Source: Bacillota bacterium (GTDB lineage: Bacteria > Bacillota > Clostridia > Acetivibrionales > DSM-1351). Taken from it: a stretch of 51,664 bases of DNA. A program made the translations under genes and the position numbers. The stretch is from contig JAEYHZ010000041.1 of NCBI GenBank assembly GCA_023409265.1, positions 1 through 51,664 on the forward strand, given 5' to 3'. Positions 25,356 through 33,904 of the stretch are shown in pieces (positions within the stretch are counted from its first letter, which is position 1; each line of letters begins with the position of its first letter). The notes beneath the pieces are model-generated. The model saw nothing but the letters and a program-made list of their open reading frames with translations. It did no database searches and was not told where the DNA came from.

Positions 25356-26770
25356 TAACTATCACCTTCTTGATCTTCCTGATTGTCAGTCAGCATATTA
25401 GTCTCAGGAGTCTTGTTTTCCTCCTCTATTTGCTTCATTTCTGCATCAGCATCACTTACCCAGGGATGATTTGAAATAATAGTTTTATCGCTTATTACTC
25501 CTTTACTATTTTGACAATCGGTAATAGCCTGGGATTCATTAATGGCTATATCTCTGTTGAACACTATTTCTACCTCATCTTCAGAAACTGTCTGGTTGGT
25601 GACGGAGAGATACATATTTACAAAATATATAAGCTGCTCAAAAGCCCATTTAAAACTATCCTCAAGAGCATTACATTTTAAATCAAGCCCAGAATATATA
25701 AACTTTAAAGCTATACCTGAAGGACTGTTGCCCAACTTATCAGAATTCTTGTCAACACCCTGCCCAAAATCGAATATATCTTTTTTCAAGGTTTCATAAT
25801 GTGCTTTGGCGGCTTCGATATTAATTGTTGATTCAACTTTATCGAGACCTCCATCATCGTCCAGCTTGACAGCCCTATAATAAGCTAAGTCACGCATGAA
25901 CTCTGATAGGCTTTCTCCCCCGTATCCTTTGAGAGCATAAATGATATTCTTAATATCCTCCAAAAGATTAGCAACATCCGACCTTGAAACATCATAATTA
26001 TCAATAAGTGTTTTAATAAACTGCAGGTCGGGGAGCTCAAAGTCATTATTTTTAAAGGGTATAAATGGCACTCTCTCCCATGCATGCGGCTCATTTTTTA
26101 CTGTAAAATGCCCATCATAACTGTTGTCATCATCCAGATACATTTCTGAATCCTGAATAACTTCTCCGGCGCTTGTCCTCACAAAATACTCAACATTTTC
26201 TGGGGTCCAGTATTCAATTTTAGTTACTATCCTTTTTGATTTACCCTCGTAGGTTTCAACATCATAGAATCTGATAAACGCCTGAAGTTCTTCGTGATCG
26301 TTATCAACCCATATCGGGATACACTGTTCTGAAGGTATTCTTATTGTTTTAAATTCTCCCTCAGAATCGATATATGCATGTAACCAGGCAATACCCTTAT
26401 TACTCGCCTCTGTTCCAAGCTGTGAAAGCTTTTTTTGAAATCTTTTTCCCAAGGTATCAGTAACAACCTTCAAATACTTTTCATTGCAACAGGTAAGCGT
26501 ATATGGCTTTGTCAGAAGGTAATTAACCTTATCATCTACAAGGGTATGCATAAAACCATGAGCAAGTTTATTATTTGTTTTTGTTTCATCTTCAACCTGT
26601 TTCTCATTCTCATAGCGAATCATTTTACGATTTTGAATATCATTTTCTACCTTGTAATAGTTTTCACCCTTAAGCATAAGCCTGCGCTCTTTGGATGAAC
26701 TAAACTCGTCTATGTATATCTTGATAATATCTTCAGTGCTCAGAACATTAATGCTGTTATTGAAAATCAT
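25355..26770 (-). CDS. Portal protein (SPP1 gp6-like)
   Basis: 471 residues. STEDIIKIYIDEFSSSKERRLMLKGENYYKVENDIQNRK…, the MHTLVDDKVNYLLTKP segment and the ALEDSFKWAFEQLIYFVNMYL crown region are hallmarks of SPP1-type portals. It forms the DNA entry ring of the head and docks the terminase. Its stop overlaps the MuF start (TAATG). An acidic tail closes the protein. Confidence 0.92.
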   Translation of the reverse strand: MIFNNSINVLSTEDIIKIYIDEFSSSKERRLMLKGENYYKVENDIQNRKMIRYENEKQVEDETKTNNKLAHGFMHTLVDDKVNYLLTKPYTLTCCNEKYLKVVTDTLGKRFQKKLSQLGTEASNKGIAWLHAYIDSEGEFKTIRIPSEQCIPIWVDNDHEELQAFIRFYDVETYEGKSKRIVTKIEYWTPENVEYFVRTSAGEVIQDSEMYLDDDNSYDGHFTVKNEPHAWERVPFIPFKNNDFELPDLQFIKTLIDNYDVSRSDVANLLEDIKNIIYALKGYGGESLSEFMRDLAYYRAVKLDDDGGLDKVESTINIEAAKAHYETLKKDIFDFGQGVDKNSDKLGNSPSGIALKFIYSGLDLKCNALEDSFKWAFEQLIYFVNMYLSVTNQTVSEDEVEIVFNRDIAINESQAITDCQNSKGVISDKTIISNHPWVSDADAEMKQIEEENKTPETNMLTDNQEDQEGDS

Positions 26771-26783
26771 GGTTTCACCTCTT

Positions 26784-28085
26784 TTATTTGAATACCTTCA
26801 TACTTGCTTGCTTCATATCATCTTCAAATGCGTACCTGGTTGCATCAATCGTATGATTGTCCGTTTCCTCCAGCTTTGCTTTAGGATTACCGTCCTGATC
26901 TGTTTGATAATCAATGTCCTCAAACTCCTTGGCAATATTGGGGGTTCTCTGAGGATCTATTATTATTTCCTCAAGATCATCCAGCCACTTTTCGCCATAC
27001 TCTACCGACCCGGGTCCCTTCTTGGCACCTTTGATTCTGATATCGTATGTTTTCATTTCATCAACGGACTTGGGTTCAGCGCTGTCTGCTATGGACATGG
27101 AAGTATGGCGCTTTTTGTCTTTTATCTTATTTGCAGCATCTCTGTTCGATATTTTCACACCGTACACTTCATCCAACGCATATATCTTCCTGCGGGTTTT
27201 GTCGTAATGCCAGCATACAAAAGCGAATGGGTCAACACCATAGCCCCAGTCAATACCCTGCCGTATATTATCAAATGCTTTGATTTCATCATCTGTAATT
27301 TGGCGGAATATAAGATTTTCAAAGGGTACTACCCCTGAACCTATCGCCTGTCCAAGGTACTCCCATTTATATTTCAGAGATATACCATCACTGTCCAACT
27401 TACCCTTCTTCTTTACCTCCTCAGCCTCCTCGACAAATGCCTTTGAAATATGTGGATTATCAAGGTAAGTTGAATGATGTATATAGGTATTAGCCGGAAC
27501 AAACTGTGATTCATACTTCTTATTAACCCAGCTCTGCTTACGCTTCGGAGGGTTATACGAATAATAAAACGCATAAAAAAGACCATCTGGCAGCTCTGCA
27601 CGTAATACAGAGTTTTCAATGGTCGAAATTTCTTCTTCAGTCTTAAATTCTGCCAGTTCTTCAATCCACAAAAACGCAATTGGGTACTTGCTCACCTTAA
27701 TTGACTTTATCTTTAACGGATCGTCTGCTCCACGGAATATTATTTTGTTGCCTCTAGGGGTGTATATAAGCTGTAAAGGGCTTTTAACTACTCTCCAGTA
27801 CTGGCTGACTCCAAGTATTTCTATAGCCTCTTTCAATTGCTCAAAAACAGATTCTTCAAGTGTCCTGGCTACCCGTCGAATACATAAGGTTGTAACAGGA
27901 TACTTCATCATGTCTTTTATGAGTTTTAAAGCTATATGTGTTGATTTAGAACTGCCACGGCCTCCCTTAAGAACATGTTTTAAATACCTGTGGGAGTTTG
28001 ATACTTTCCAGAATGATTGGAATTTAGGAGTAACAATCTCTGAAAGCTTAACCTCCTGCATCATCCTCACCGCCGATGTCATCAA
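26784..28085 (-). CDS. Terminase large subunit (PBSX type)
   Basis: 433 residues (ATG 28085, or ATG 28064 inside the overlap with the small subunit). ATPase motif GGRGSSKS at 41-48, Walker B region FLWIEELAEF (about 135-144), and RNaseH-type nuclease domain with DWGYGVDPFAFVCWHYD (about 258-275) and SIADSAEPKS (about 305-315). It packages DNA and cuts concatemers. Its 5' part overlaps the small subunit by 38 bases. Confidence 0.92.
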   Translation of the reverse strand: MMTSAVRMMQEVKLSEIVTPKFQSFWKVSNSHRYLKHVLKGGRGSSKSTHIALKLIKDMMKYPVTTLCIRRVARTLEESVFEQLKEAIEILGVSQYWRVVKSPLQLIYTPRGNKIIFRGADDPLKIKSIKVSKYPIAFLWIEELAEFKTEEEISTIENSVLRAELPDGLFYAFYYSYNPPKRKQSWVNKKYESQFVPANTYIHHSTYLDNPHISKAFVEEAEEVKKKGKLDSDGISLKYKWEYLGQAIGSGVVPFENLIFRQITDDEIKAFDNIRQGIDWGYGVDPFAFVCWHYDKTRRKIYALDEVYGVKISNRDAANKIKDKKRHTSMSIADSAEPKSVDEMKTYDIRIKGAKKGPGSVEYGEKWLDDLEEIIIDPQRTPNIAKEFEDIDYQTDQDGNPKAKLEETDNHTIDATRYAFEDDMKQASMKVFK

Positions 28086-28560
28086 TAATTTTAACTCCTA
28101 AATCACCGGAGATATTGACATTATCTTTAAACATTCCCAGGTGCTTACCCAAGAGCTCCAAAGCTTTCAGTTTATCCGCAAACTTAATTTCGCGTTCAGT
28201 ACTGTCAAATTCATCACCAGATACCGTTTTAACCTTTACAGATGCTATTGCAGCAGTATCATCTTCAGAAGCATCTTCTTTAACAGTAGCATCATTAGGA
28301 TTTATAATATTCTCTGCATTAACGAAAGCTATACGGGCAATCTCTCTAAGTACCCGATCTTGATTTATTCCTGTCCGTTTTGAACGTTCAGCCAGGGCCT
28401 CGTCTATACTCGCGCGAATGTTAGGTTTTGTTAAATTCTCACATCCTATTTCTTTTGCTGTTGCTGTACTATATCCTGCTCTTATTGCAGCCTGAGTAGC
28501 GTTTAAATCTATCAGGTATTCCTGTACAAACATTTCTTGCTTTGCTGTCAATTTAGCCAT
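28048..28560 (-). CDS. Terminase small subunit
   Basis: 170 residues. KLTAKQEMFVQEYLIDLNATQAAIRAGYSTATAKEIGCENLTKPNIRASI is the Terminase_2 helix-turn-helix domain that selects the packaging site. A helical core (about 125-150) and an acidic Gly/Asp-rich tail follow. It is the first gene of the late operon, after a terminator at 28587-28606. Confidence 0.92.
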   Translation of the reverse strand: MAKLTAKQEMFVQEYLIDLNATQAAIRAGYSTATAKEIGCENLTKPNIRASIDEALAERSKRTGINQDRVLREIARIAFVNAENIINPNDATVKEDASEDDTAAIASVKVKTVSGDEFDSTEREIKFADKLKALELLGKHLGMFKDNVNISGDLGVKIIDDIGGEDDAGG

Positions 28561-28586
28561 TCAGGCTCACATCCTTTTAATAGTAT

Positions 28587-28606
28587 AAAAAAGAGCCCGA
28601 AGGCTC
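28587..28606 (-). terminator. Terminator upstream of the terminase genes
   Basis: Minus-strand GAGCC-TTCG-GGCTC (28606-28593) then TTTTTT: a short perfect stem with UUCG loop. It closes the small membrane gene at 28623. Confidence 0.88.
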
Positions 28607-28622
28607 AAAATTACGTACTTTC

Positions 28623-28817
28623 TCAATAATTTTGCTGTTTTGGAAACATTGCAATAATAAAAAGTGATAAGAAAGATCCAAAAAATCCTGCAAAAAATGC
28701 TGGGACTGTTCTTAACCCTCTCTTATTAGCCATATTCATAGCAATTATTCCAAAAATAATATTTAATACTGGTAGTATCATCATGGGTAGTAATAACCCT
28801 ACAGCAATCTGTGACAT
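28623..28817 (-). CDS. Small membrane protein (moron), unknown
   Basis: 64 residues with two hydrophobic segments (IAVGLLLPMMILPVLNIIFGIIAM and VPAFFAGFFGSFLSLFIIAMF) around a basic loop (NKRGLRT). Start ATG 28817 with GGGGG just upstream. Single gene with its own terminator, just before the terminase genes. No function visible; membrane morons often act in superinfection exclusion, but nothing here shows it. Confidence 0.55.
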   Translation of the reverse strand: MSQIAVGLLLPMMILPVLNIIFGIIAMNMANKRGLRTVPAFFAGFFGSFLSLFIIAMFPKQQNY

Positions 28818-28882
28818 TTAATCCCCCCTTAATATTGCTTATTCTATAATTCTATTCAAAAAGGAGAATTCCTGCGAAATAG

Positions 28883-29043
28883 TTTAAAGCAGCAAACAAG
28901 GAGATAGTATTCGTCTACCTCCCTCTATGCGTACTTTAGTCCCGTTGAATATATTCAGTTTTTATTTAGGGTGAATACCCTATACTTTATAAGCAAAATT
29001 AATAGCTTCCATTAAAACCTATTTTAAGCAGCAAAAAAGGAGA
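28883..29043. repeat. Pair of duplicated terminator sequences
   Basis: A 22-base stretch at 28883-28904 recurs at 29022-29043 with two mismatches (TTT-AAGCAGCAAA-AAGGAGA). Each copy leads into a hairpin: GGAG…CTCC at 28900-28922, and GGAGAGT/ACTCTCC at 29039-29060. Between them lie about 120 bases without a gene, holding only a small TAGGGT-GAAT-ACCCTA inverted repeat (28967-28982). Confidence 0.65.
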
Positions 29044-29060
29044 GTATATTTCAACTCTCC
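29032..29060 (-). terminator. Terminator of the late-activator gene
   Basis: Minus-strand GGAGAGT (29060-29054) pairs with ACTCTCC (29045-29039), followed by TTTTTT. It ends the transcript of the gene at 29126-29566. Confidence 0.85.
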
Positions 29061-29125
29061 TGGACACGCTATTTGTACGCTGCTTTCGTGTAAATATAAT
29101 TTTTGATAATACAATTATAAATCAT

Positions 29126-29566
29126 TTAAAGTGATATTAGGTGATACGTTTTGAAGAATTCATCATGTTTCTTTCTGACAGTAATTGCAGCATAGTTCAT
29201 AGTATCTCCTGTCTGTTCCCAGGTCAGGCCGTCGATGTATCGATATGTTAATATCTGTCTTATTTCGCTATCTTCAATATTCTGTATGTAATCAATCGCA
29301 TCATTCACCTTGGAATACAGCACTTCATATTTATCACTTATCTTCTTGCCAATAGCATCTCTTTGCTGGATACATTCCTCAGACATCTGCTCCATACCTG
29401 TTAACGTGAATGATCTTGCTGAATATGGATGATGTGACATGCTACCCTTTACTTTGTCAGTTACAACAGTTTCATAATCCCCATAGTTTAATTCCTGTAG
29501 CTTTTGTCTTAGCTGCTCAACTTCCCTTTTTATTTTTATAATTTCATTCAGTTTTTCTTTAGTCAT
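29126..29566 (-). CDS. Sigma-70 region-4-like phage late regulator (ArpU/RinA type)
   Basis: 146 residues. An N-terminal coiled coil (KLNEIIKIKREVEQLRQKLQEL) and a C-terminal helix-turn-helix like sigma-70 region 4 (about 105-140, EIRQILTYRYIDGLTWEQTGDTMNYAAITVRKKHDEFFK). Proteins of this kind sit just upstream of the terminase genes in Firmicute phages and switch on late transcription. ATG 29566 follows AGGAGGCGCC. Upstream lies GAACA-TTT-TGTTC (29622-29634). Confidence 0.75.
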   Translation of the reverse strand: MTKEKLNEIIKIKREVEQLRQKLQELNYGDYETVVTDKVKGSMSHHPYSARSFTLTGMEQMSEECIQQRDAIGKKISDKYEVLYSKVNDAIDYIQNIEDSEIRQILTYRYIDGLTWEQTGDTMNYAAITVRKKHDEFFKTYHLISL

Positions 29567-29621
29567 AGGCGCCTCCTATTTCTCATTTTTGTTCTGTTTG
29601 TTTTAATTATCGAACATTTTG

Positions 29622-29634
29622 TTCTATAACTATA
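29622..29634. promoter_or_regulatory. GAACA-N3-TGTTC inverted repeat
   Basis: Perfect 5+3+5 inverted repeat about 60 bases upstream of the late-regulator gene. It resembles the Gram-positive LexA box (GAAC-N4-GTTC) but has five bases between the half sites, so SOS control is not established. Confidence 0.35.
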
Positions 29635-29702
29635 TCATACTGGTTTTAAAAAATAAATACCTTATTCCGTATATTTCTTATTTTGCTCTCGAAATTGAGC
29701 AT

Positions 29703-29734
29703 AAAAAACGCACATCATATTAACTGAATGTGCG
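29703..29734 (-). terminator. Terminator of the anchored moron
   Basis: Minus-strand CGCACAT (29734-29728) pairs perfectly with ATGTGCG (29715-29709), followed by TTTTTT. Confidence 0.85.
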
Positions 29735-29763
29735 GTAGTGGTTTGGAATTAAATGTGGTTTAG

Positions 29764-30315
29764 TTATGTACCCCAATTAATACTTTTAACTAGATACCAG
29801 TTATCATCCAATTTGATGATATTGTCATTAGAAACTTTACCATCCTTGGAATAGACTATGTCTATTTCATAAAAACATGCCCCATCAGAATCATTGAACA
29901 TTGTAAATGATATACCATTTAGATCATGATCTATGCTTATCGTAGCGTCAATATCATTACTAATCGAATCTCCAACAGCGTTTTCCAGTTGTTTTGATAT
30001 ATCACTAATTGGTTGTTCTCCACTGTAATTAGTACCTTCTTTAGTAATATGCTGAATTTTTCCATTGTAAATAATAATATCTGTAATCGTTGAAGGAAGT
30101 ATCTCTATTTCATTTGCAACGTTGTTAAATAGTTTTTTATTAGATTTAAATATGTTTTCGGCTTTTATTGCTTCTTCAGACAGAATAAAACTAACTTTAT
30201 GTTCAATCCTTCCGATCCCTCTGTCGTTTAAGTAGTTAGTAACAAAGCATCCAATTATGACAAGTATTATGAGAACTACTAAACCAAAGGGTAATATAAC
30301 ATTTGCCTTTTTCAT
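29764..30315 (-). CDS. Membrane-anchored exported protein, unknown (moron)
   Basis: 183 residues from ATG 30315 (MKKANVILPFGLVVLIILVIIGCFV), with GGGGAGG just upstream; an in-frame TTG at 30327 would contain that site. One N-terminal membrane helix, then an outside domain with several strands (TITDIIIYNGKIQHI; GACFYEIDIVYSKDGKVSNDNIIKLDDNWYLVKSINW). No family recognised. Own terminator and no overlap with neighbours suggest a moron. Confidence 0.55.
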   Translation of the reverse strand: MKKANVILPFGLVVLIILVIIGCFVTNYLNDRGIGRIEHKVSFILSEEAIKAENIFKSNKKLFNNVANEIEILPSTITDIIIYNGKIQHITKEGTNYSGEQPISDISKQLENAVGDSISNDIDATISIDHDLNGISFTMFNDSDGACFYEIDIVYSKDGKVSNDNIIKLDDNWYLVKSINWGT

Positions 30316-30396
30316 ATTCCTCCCCAATTAGTAATATCAAGATTTTAGTTTATTTAAATATATACTATACTGGAAAACAATTCAAGTTCATATTTT

Positions 30397-30414
30397 ACCG
30401 CACTACTCAGTTTT
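30397..30414. repeat. Direct repeat, copy 1, beside the DUF3578-DUF3883 gene
   Basis: ACCGCACTACTCAGTTTT, matched at 17 of 18 bases by 31755-31772 on the other side of the gene. This copy is also one arm of a long imperfect hairpin (about 30396-30432) after the gene's stop. Confidence 0.65.
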
Positions 30415-30451
30415 TTTCTGAATAATACGGTATCCAAATATCGAAATAACT

Positions 30452-31666
30452 TTATTTAAGTATTTGTTTTACAATATACTGTTGCGACTCTAACAGTAAT
30501 ATTTTTGATATATCACCCTTTAGTTTATAAAGTTTTCCCGATAGTTTCTTTTTATCAAAATCATACACTCTGTATAAATAATATTTATCAAAATATTTCT
30601 CCGCAAATTTTAGCTCAGTATCTGAAATATAGAAAGGTTGATCATTCCCACCAGTTGTACATTTGACTTCTATGTATTTTTCTGTTCCATCAAGTTCATA
30701 TGATAAAATATCGTAACCAGCACCATCACCTTCTTCTTTAGAAATATGTTTAACTTCTTTCGCAAGATTATCATTCCCACTCTTATTTAGGAATTTTTTT
30801 TCATACTCTAAGACCATTAATTCGCCTGCATAACCTAACTTTTTTTGATTTTTTGCCTTCTTTATGTAATTAGTTTTTCTACCTTTAAAACTCTTGGGAT
30901 TATCCTCATCATTTAAAAATTTTGTGGGTGATTCTCCATCTATTAGTAAAGATGATTTGTCTATTTCTGATAATATATTTTCAATATCATTAAGTTCATC
31001 TTCATCTTCTTCAACTCCGTCTATCAATCCAATATCGCTATTAAATATAAAAAAATTATTAGTATCTTCTATGGAGTTATTTCTGAGATTCCCCTTTAAA
31101 ACCTTATATGCAAGCAATAGTTCCCTTAAATCATCTATTAACACATTATCATTTGGCAAATTATTAGCTTTATAAAACTTGCCACAGATATGTCCCAGCT
31201 CATATCCTGTTGATAAATCTGACGATTTACCACTGCCATTTAATAGAATTGGGGCACAAGATAAATTAGGAAAAAGTGGTGATAATTTAGACTGCCACAC
31301 TTTTGTCACTTGTTCGATTTTTTTATGACCATCTTTTGTACCATATTTTTCTCTAAAATAAGTCCATCCCTGATTCAAAGAAACATATACCCCACTCATA
31401 TCTGCACAAAAAAGATATACAATATCATAACCTCTTTGAGCACTTGTTGTAATATCCTTATCAAATACTCCAATCCAAGGGACCTCAGCCCATTGGCCTT
31501 GCCCTGGAGAACCTTGTACTTTATATTTTGATATATCTAAAGTTATATCCTTAATTAAAGTACCTACAGCATCATTACGGATATGGTTTGCTACATTGTG
31601 GTTTTCGAATACTTCGGTTTTGGCGTTAATGTAATTTTTTAGAATATAATCTAAAGTGCTTTTCAT
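30452..31666 (-). CDS. Type IV restriction-like protein: DUF3578 (MrcB_N) plus DUF3883 nuclease-like domain
   Basis: 404 residues from ATG 31666 (AGGAGA eight bases upstream; an upstream in-frame start at 31687 is weaker). Numbered from 31687, residues about 45-170 carry the DUF3578/MrcB N-terminal signature (VQGSPGQGQWAEVPWIGVFD…GYDIVYLFCADMSGVYVSLNQGW…). Residues about 285-390 are DUF3883 (GYAGELMVLEYEK…GYDILSY…KYIEVK), a PD-(D/E)xK-like domain with E289, D326, E340 and K342. DUF3578 reads modified DNA in McrB-type systems. No ATPase domain is fused or adjacent, so it would act alone. It is probably prophage-borne defence against other phages. Direct repeats flank it. Confidence 0.8.
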   Translation of the reverse strand: MKSTLDYILKNYINAKTEVFENHNVANHIRNDAVGTLIKDITLDISKYKVQGSPGQGQWAEVPWIGVFDKDITTSAQRGYDIVYLFCADMSGVYVSLNQGWTYFREKYGTKDGHKKIEQVTKVWQSKLSPLFPNLSCAPILLNGSGKSSDLSTGYELGHICGKFYKANNLPNDNVLIDDLRELLLAYKVLKGNLRNNSIEDTNNFFIFNSDIGLIDGVEEDEDELNDIENILSEIDKSSLLIDGESPTKFLNDEDNPKSFKGRKTNYIKKAKNQKKLGYAGELMVLEYEKKFLNKSGNDNLAKEVKHISKEEGDGAGYDILSYELDGTEKYIEVKCTTGGNDQPFYISDTELKFAEKYFDKYYLYRVYDFDKKKLSGKLYKLKGDISKILLLESQQYIVKQILK

Positions 31667-31754
31667 AGTGTATTCTCCTATCAACATAATTATTAATGTC
31701 TAGAAATTATACCATAATATTACATCATAAAAAAACTATCTGATAAATATAAAC

Positions 31755-31772
31755 ACCGCACTATTCAGTTTT
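31755..31772. repeat. Direct repeat, copy 2, beside the DUF3578-DUF3883 gene
   Basis: ACCGCACTATTCAGTTTT, 17 of 18 bases as at 30397-30414. Confidence 0.65.
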
Positions 31773-31819
31773 CAACGTTCAAATTTCTTACTGCGCTATC
31801 CCGCTATATTGCGTACTAA

Positions 31820-32707
31820 CTATGCTAACTTAATATCAAAATCCTCAAACCTCTCACAGCTCCTAAAAGCAATCTTGTTATTAACCCATCTTTGTAAATG
31901 TCGGACATTCTCAGGAGCATGCTCTTTGTCATAAATCATTATGTAAGGGTCATATCCTAATTCCTTGAGCTTATACACCCGGTAAAGGTCAAATTCAAAT
32001 TCCGTTTCATAATTCGTGAGCACATATACCGCAGCTTTTCGCTTATCTATCCCTGTTGATTTCTTAAAGCTTTGAAGGTTTTTGACAATCAAGTGACTGT
32101 CCTTTTCCCTGTCCCAAGCAAAGTGAATCATTTTAAGCTTGATGCGCTTTATCAGGTTGATTACCTTATCATCCATCAGCCGGATATCTAAACCCTGGGT
32201 AAAGTCCACCCATGCCCGACTATCAACTAATTGCTGTAGAAGATTGTATTTTTCGGACTTACAGGCTAACAGGTTCGGATCAAGCAACTTTATTTCTTTC
32301 TGACCTCTGTAAAACTGCCCTAAGTCAGCCACTTGATAACTGTTACAACCTTCCTTTACCCCAACTATGCAAAAAGGGCAATTTCGGGGACAACCACGGG
32401 TTAAAAATCCATATGCTTCTCGGTACTGTTTATATAGGCTGTAGTCAGGACACATACATTCAATTTCTGTTGGGAGTTTATTGTCAAGATCGTAACCTGT
32501 TCCACCTCGGACAATTTCGTCTGCCTGGATGCAAGTATCATAATCCGGCGTGAAGGTGAAAACCTTACTCATGTAAACCCTGTCGTATGAATCAAGGCTA
32601 TGCGCCCATTCAACCGTATTTCCTTGTTGCTTATGATAGGCCGATATTTTCATCAGTGCCAGATTGGGAAAGTTGTGTCCGTCAACATCTATAAGTCCAA
32701 TTTTCAT
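31820..32707 (-). CDS. Phage radical SAM protein
   Basis: 295 residues. The cluster motif C106-x3-C110-x2-C113 (TRGCPRNCPFCIVG) binds the SAM [4Fe-4S] cluster. The N-terminus (MKIGLIDVDGHNFPNLALMKISAYHKQQG) resembles the degenerate B12-binding domain in front of many radical SAM enzymes. The radical SAM barrel follows (LLDPNLLACKS, WVDFTQGLDIRLMDD, KMIHFAWDRE, AVYVLTNYETEFEFDLYRVYKLKELGYDPYIMIYD). Substrate unknown. Its ribosome site lies in a GACG-loop hairpin like that of the neighbouring PP-loop gene, so the two probably work together. Confidence 0.82.
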   Translation of the reverse strand: MKIGLIDVDGHNFPNLALMKISAYHKQQGNTVEWAHSLDSYDRVYMSKVFTFTPDYDTCIQADEIVRGGTGYDLDNKLPTEIECMCPDYSLYKQYREAYGFLTRGCPRNCPFCIVGVKEGCNSYQVADLGQFYRGQKEIKLLDPNLLACKSEKYNLLQQLVDSRAWVDFTQGLDIRLMDDKVINLIKRIKLKMIHFAWDREKDSHLIVKNLQSFKKSTGIDKRKAAVYVLTNYETEFEFDLYRVYKLKELGYDPYIMIYDKEHAPENVRHLQRWVNNKIAFRSCERFEDFDIKLA

Positions 32708-32713
32708 TTTCTA

Positions 32714-32741
32714 ACCTCCACGTCTGGAGGTGTGCGCACAC
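32714..32741 (-). promoter_or_regulatory. Ribosome-site-sequestering hairpin of the radical SAM gene
   Basis: In the mRNA ACCTCCA-GACG-TGGAGGT (32731-32714) forms a 7-pair stem with GACG loop. The 3' arm is the Shine-Dalgarno site, six bases before the ATG at 32707. A 12-base palindrome GTGTGCGCACAC (32730-32741) adjoins it. Near-identical layout at 33905-33931. Confidence 0.7.
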
Positions 32742-32773
32742 TTAATTAACTAGTATTACTCCGATATTTTTAA

Positions 32774-33901
32774 TTAAATTAGTTCCATTTGTTCAGCTTT
32801 CTTTGAGTTAAGCTTTTTAGCAGACAGTTCCATGTTCTTTTTCTTCTTATAATCGTTGTATTGCTGACGATATCTGTAGCTGTCTCCGAAAACATTCCAT
32901 GCAGCTTTTACCAAATTAGGCTCATAAGGTCTTATCTTCTCCAAGTCTTCTACTGCTTTTGCCGATATAGAGCAACCGCAGCAGCCCGTACGTGTTAAAC
33001 CGTATACCTCATATGCGTCCGAATATCGAATTTGGTGGTAGTCTTTGTACCACTGCTTATCTGCGTCTGACACGTAATATAATGGTCTGAGCCGATATTG
33101 TCCGTCTGCCGTTTCTGAGAAGCACATAGATGTATTGTCCTTGCGTGGAACAGACCTCATACCACCTTCATCCCTTCGCTCACCCGTAATAACCATATCG
33201 AACCCCTTTTGTGCCGCATGAGCCACATGTTTTTTGCAATAGTCACAGCACTTGTTGCTTACTTTAAAAGGGATTGGATTTTCTTTAATAAAGTCAAGCA
33301 TATATTTTGAGGAGTTTATGACAAGTTGGATGTCCGGTCGTGGTTCTCCTGCGGAATTACATCCACATAAAAAGTTAATTGTTGTTTCACATCCAGGGTA
33401 TCTCGCTTTGAGTTCTGCCCGCTTAGCCACTTTATCCTCTGCATTTGCGTATTCATCAGCTATTGAAAGTGGAATGTTTTTCTTTTGAACTCCTTCCAGC
33501 CCAGCTGACATAATCTTTGATACAAAAGGCTGCCCATGTTCCCTTATAGCTAACACGATATTTTTTTTAGGTCGATGCTCGGTGATTGTGATGCCGTATA
33601 GCTCTTCCATTTTGCGTACATGACGCTTGATTGCCTCCATCTCTAACCCTGTGTTAAAAAAGCAATATTGGATAGGTGGAAGGTTGAAAGTCTTGCGAAC
33701 AGTCTCTATCAGGTGCAACATAATGTCGCTGTCACTTCCGCCGGAGTAGGAGCAAATTGCATTTGGATGTTCAATCAGTCTTTTTGCAATAATGCTTTTT
33801 ATTGCTTCAAATTTGCGTGGGGCTTCAAAGTCTGCATATGGTGGTCTGTCGGTGTATACTTTACTCTTGTACTCATTATTTTTATTTGACCTCATTATCA
33901 T
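32774..33901 (-). CDS. PAPS-reductase-like PP-loop protein
   Basis: 375 residues (ATG 33901, or ATG 33895 nine bases after the ribosome site). The PP-loop SGGSDS at 53-58 (CSYSGGSDSDIMLHLIETV) binds ATP, and TGERRDEGGMRS (239-250) matches the GxRxxE segment of PAPS reductase/DndC-type proteins. Cysteine groups C179/C181, C218-C219-x2-C222 and C307-C308-x-C310 could hold an iron-sulfur cluster, as in DndC and TtcA-type enzymes. It probably activates or transfers sulfur to a nucleic acid or small molecule. Followed by the radical SAM gene. Confidence 0.82.
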   Translation of the reverse strand: MIMRSNKNNEYKSKVYTDRPPYADFEAPRKFEAIKSIIAKRLIEHPNAICSYSGGSDSDIMLHLIETVRKTFNLPPIQYCFFNTGLEMEAIKRHVRKMEELYGITITEHRPKKNIVLAIREHGQPFVSKIMSAGLEGVQKKNIPLSIADEYANAEDKVAKRAELKARYPGCETTINFLCGCNSAGEPRPDIQLVINSSKYMLDFIKENPIPFKVSNKCCDYCKKHVAHAAQKGFDMVITGERRDEGGMRSVPRKDNTSMCFSETADGQYRLRPLYYVSDADKQWYKDYHQIRYSDAYEVYGLTRTGCCGCSISAKAVEDLEKIRPYEPNLVKAAWNVFGDSYRYRQQYNDYKKKKNMELSAKKLNSKKAEQMELI

Positions 33902-33904
33902 AGT

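Noticed and set aside
26691..27338. 215-residue plus-strand frame opposite the large terminase
   Set aside because: Long but antisense to the terminase nuclease domain; hydrophobic, biased composition from codon shadowing.
27619..28101. 160-residue plus-strand frame opposite the terminase genes
   Set aside because: Antisense to both terminase genes, whose motifs are clear; no ribosome site.
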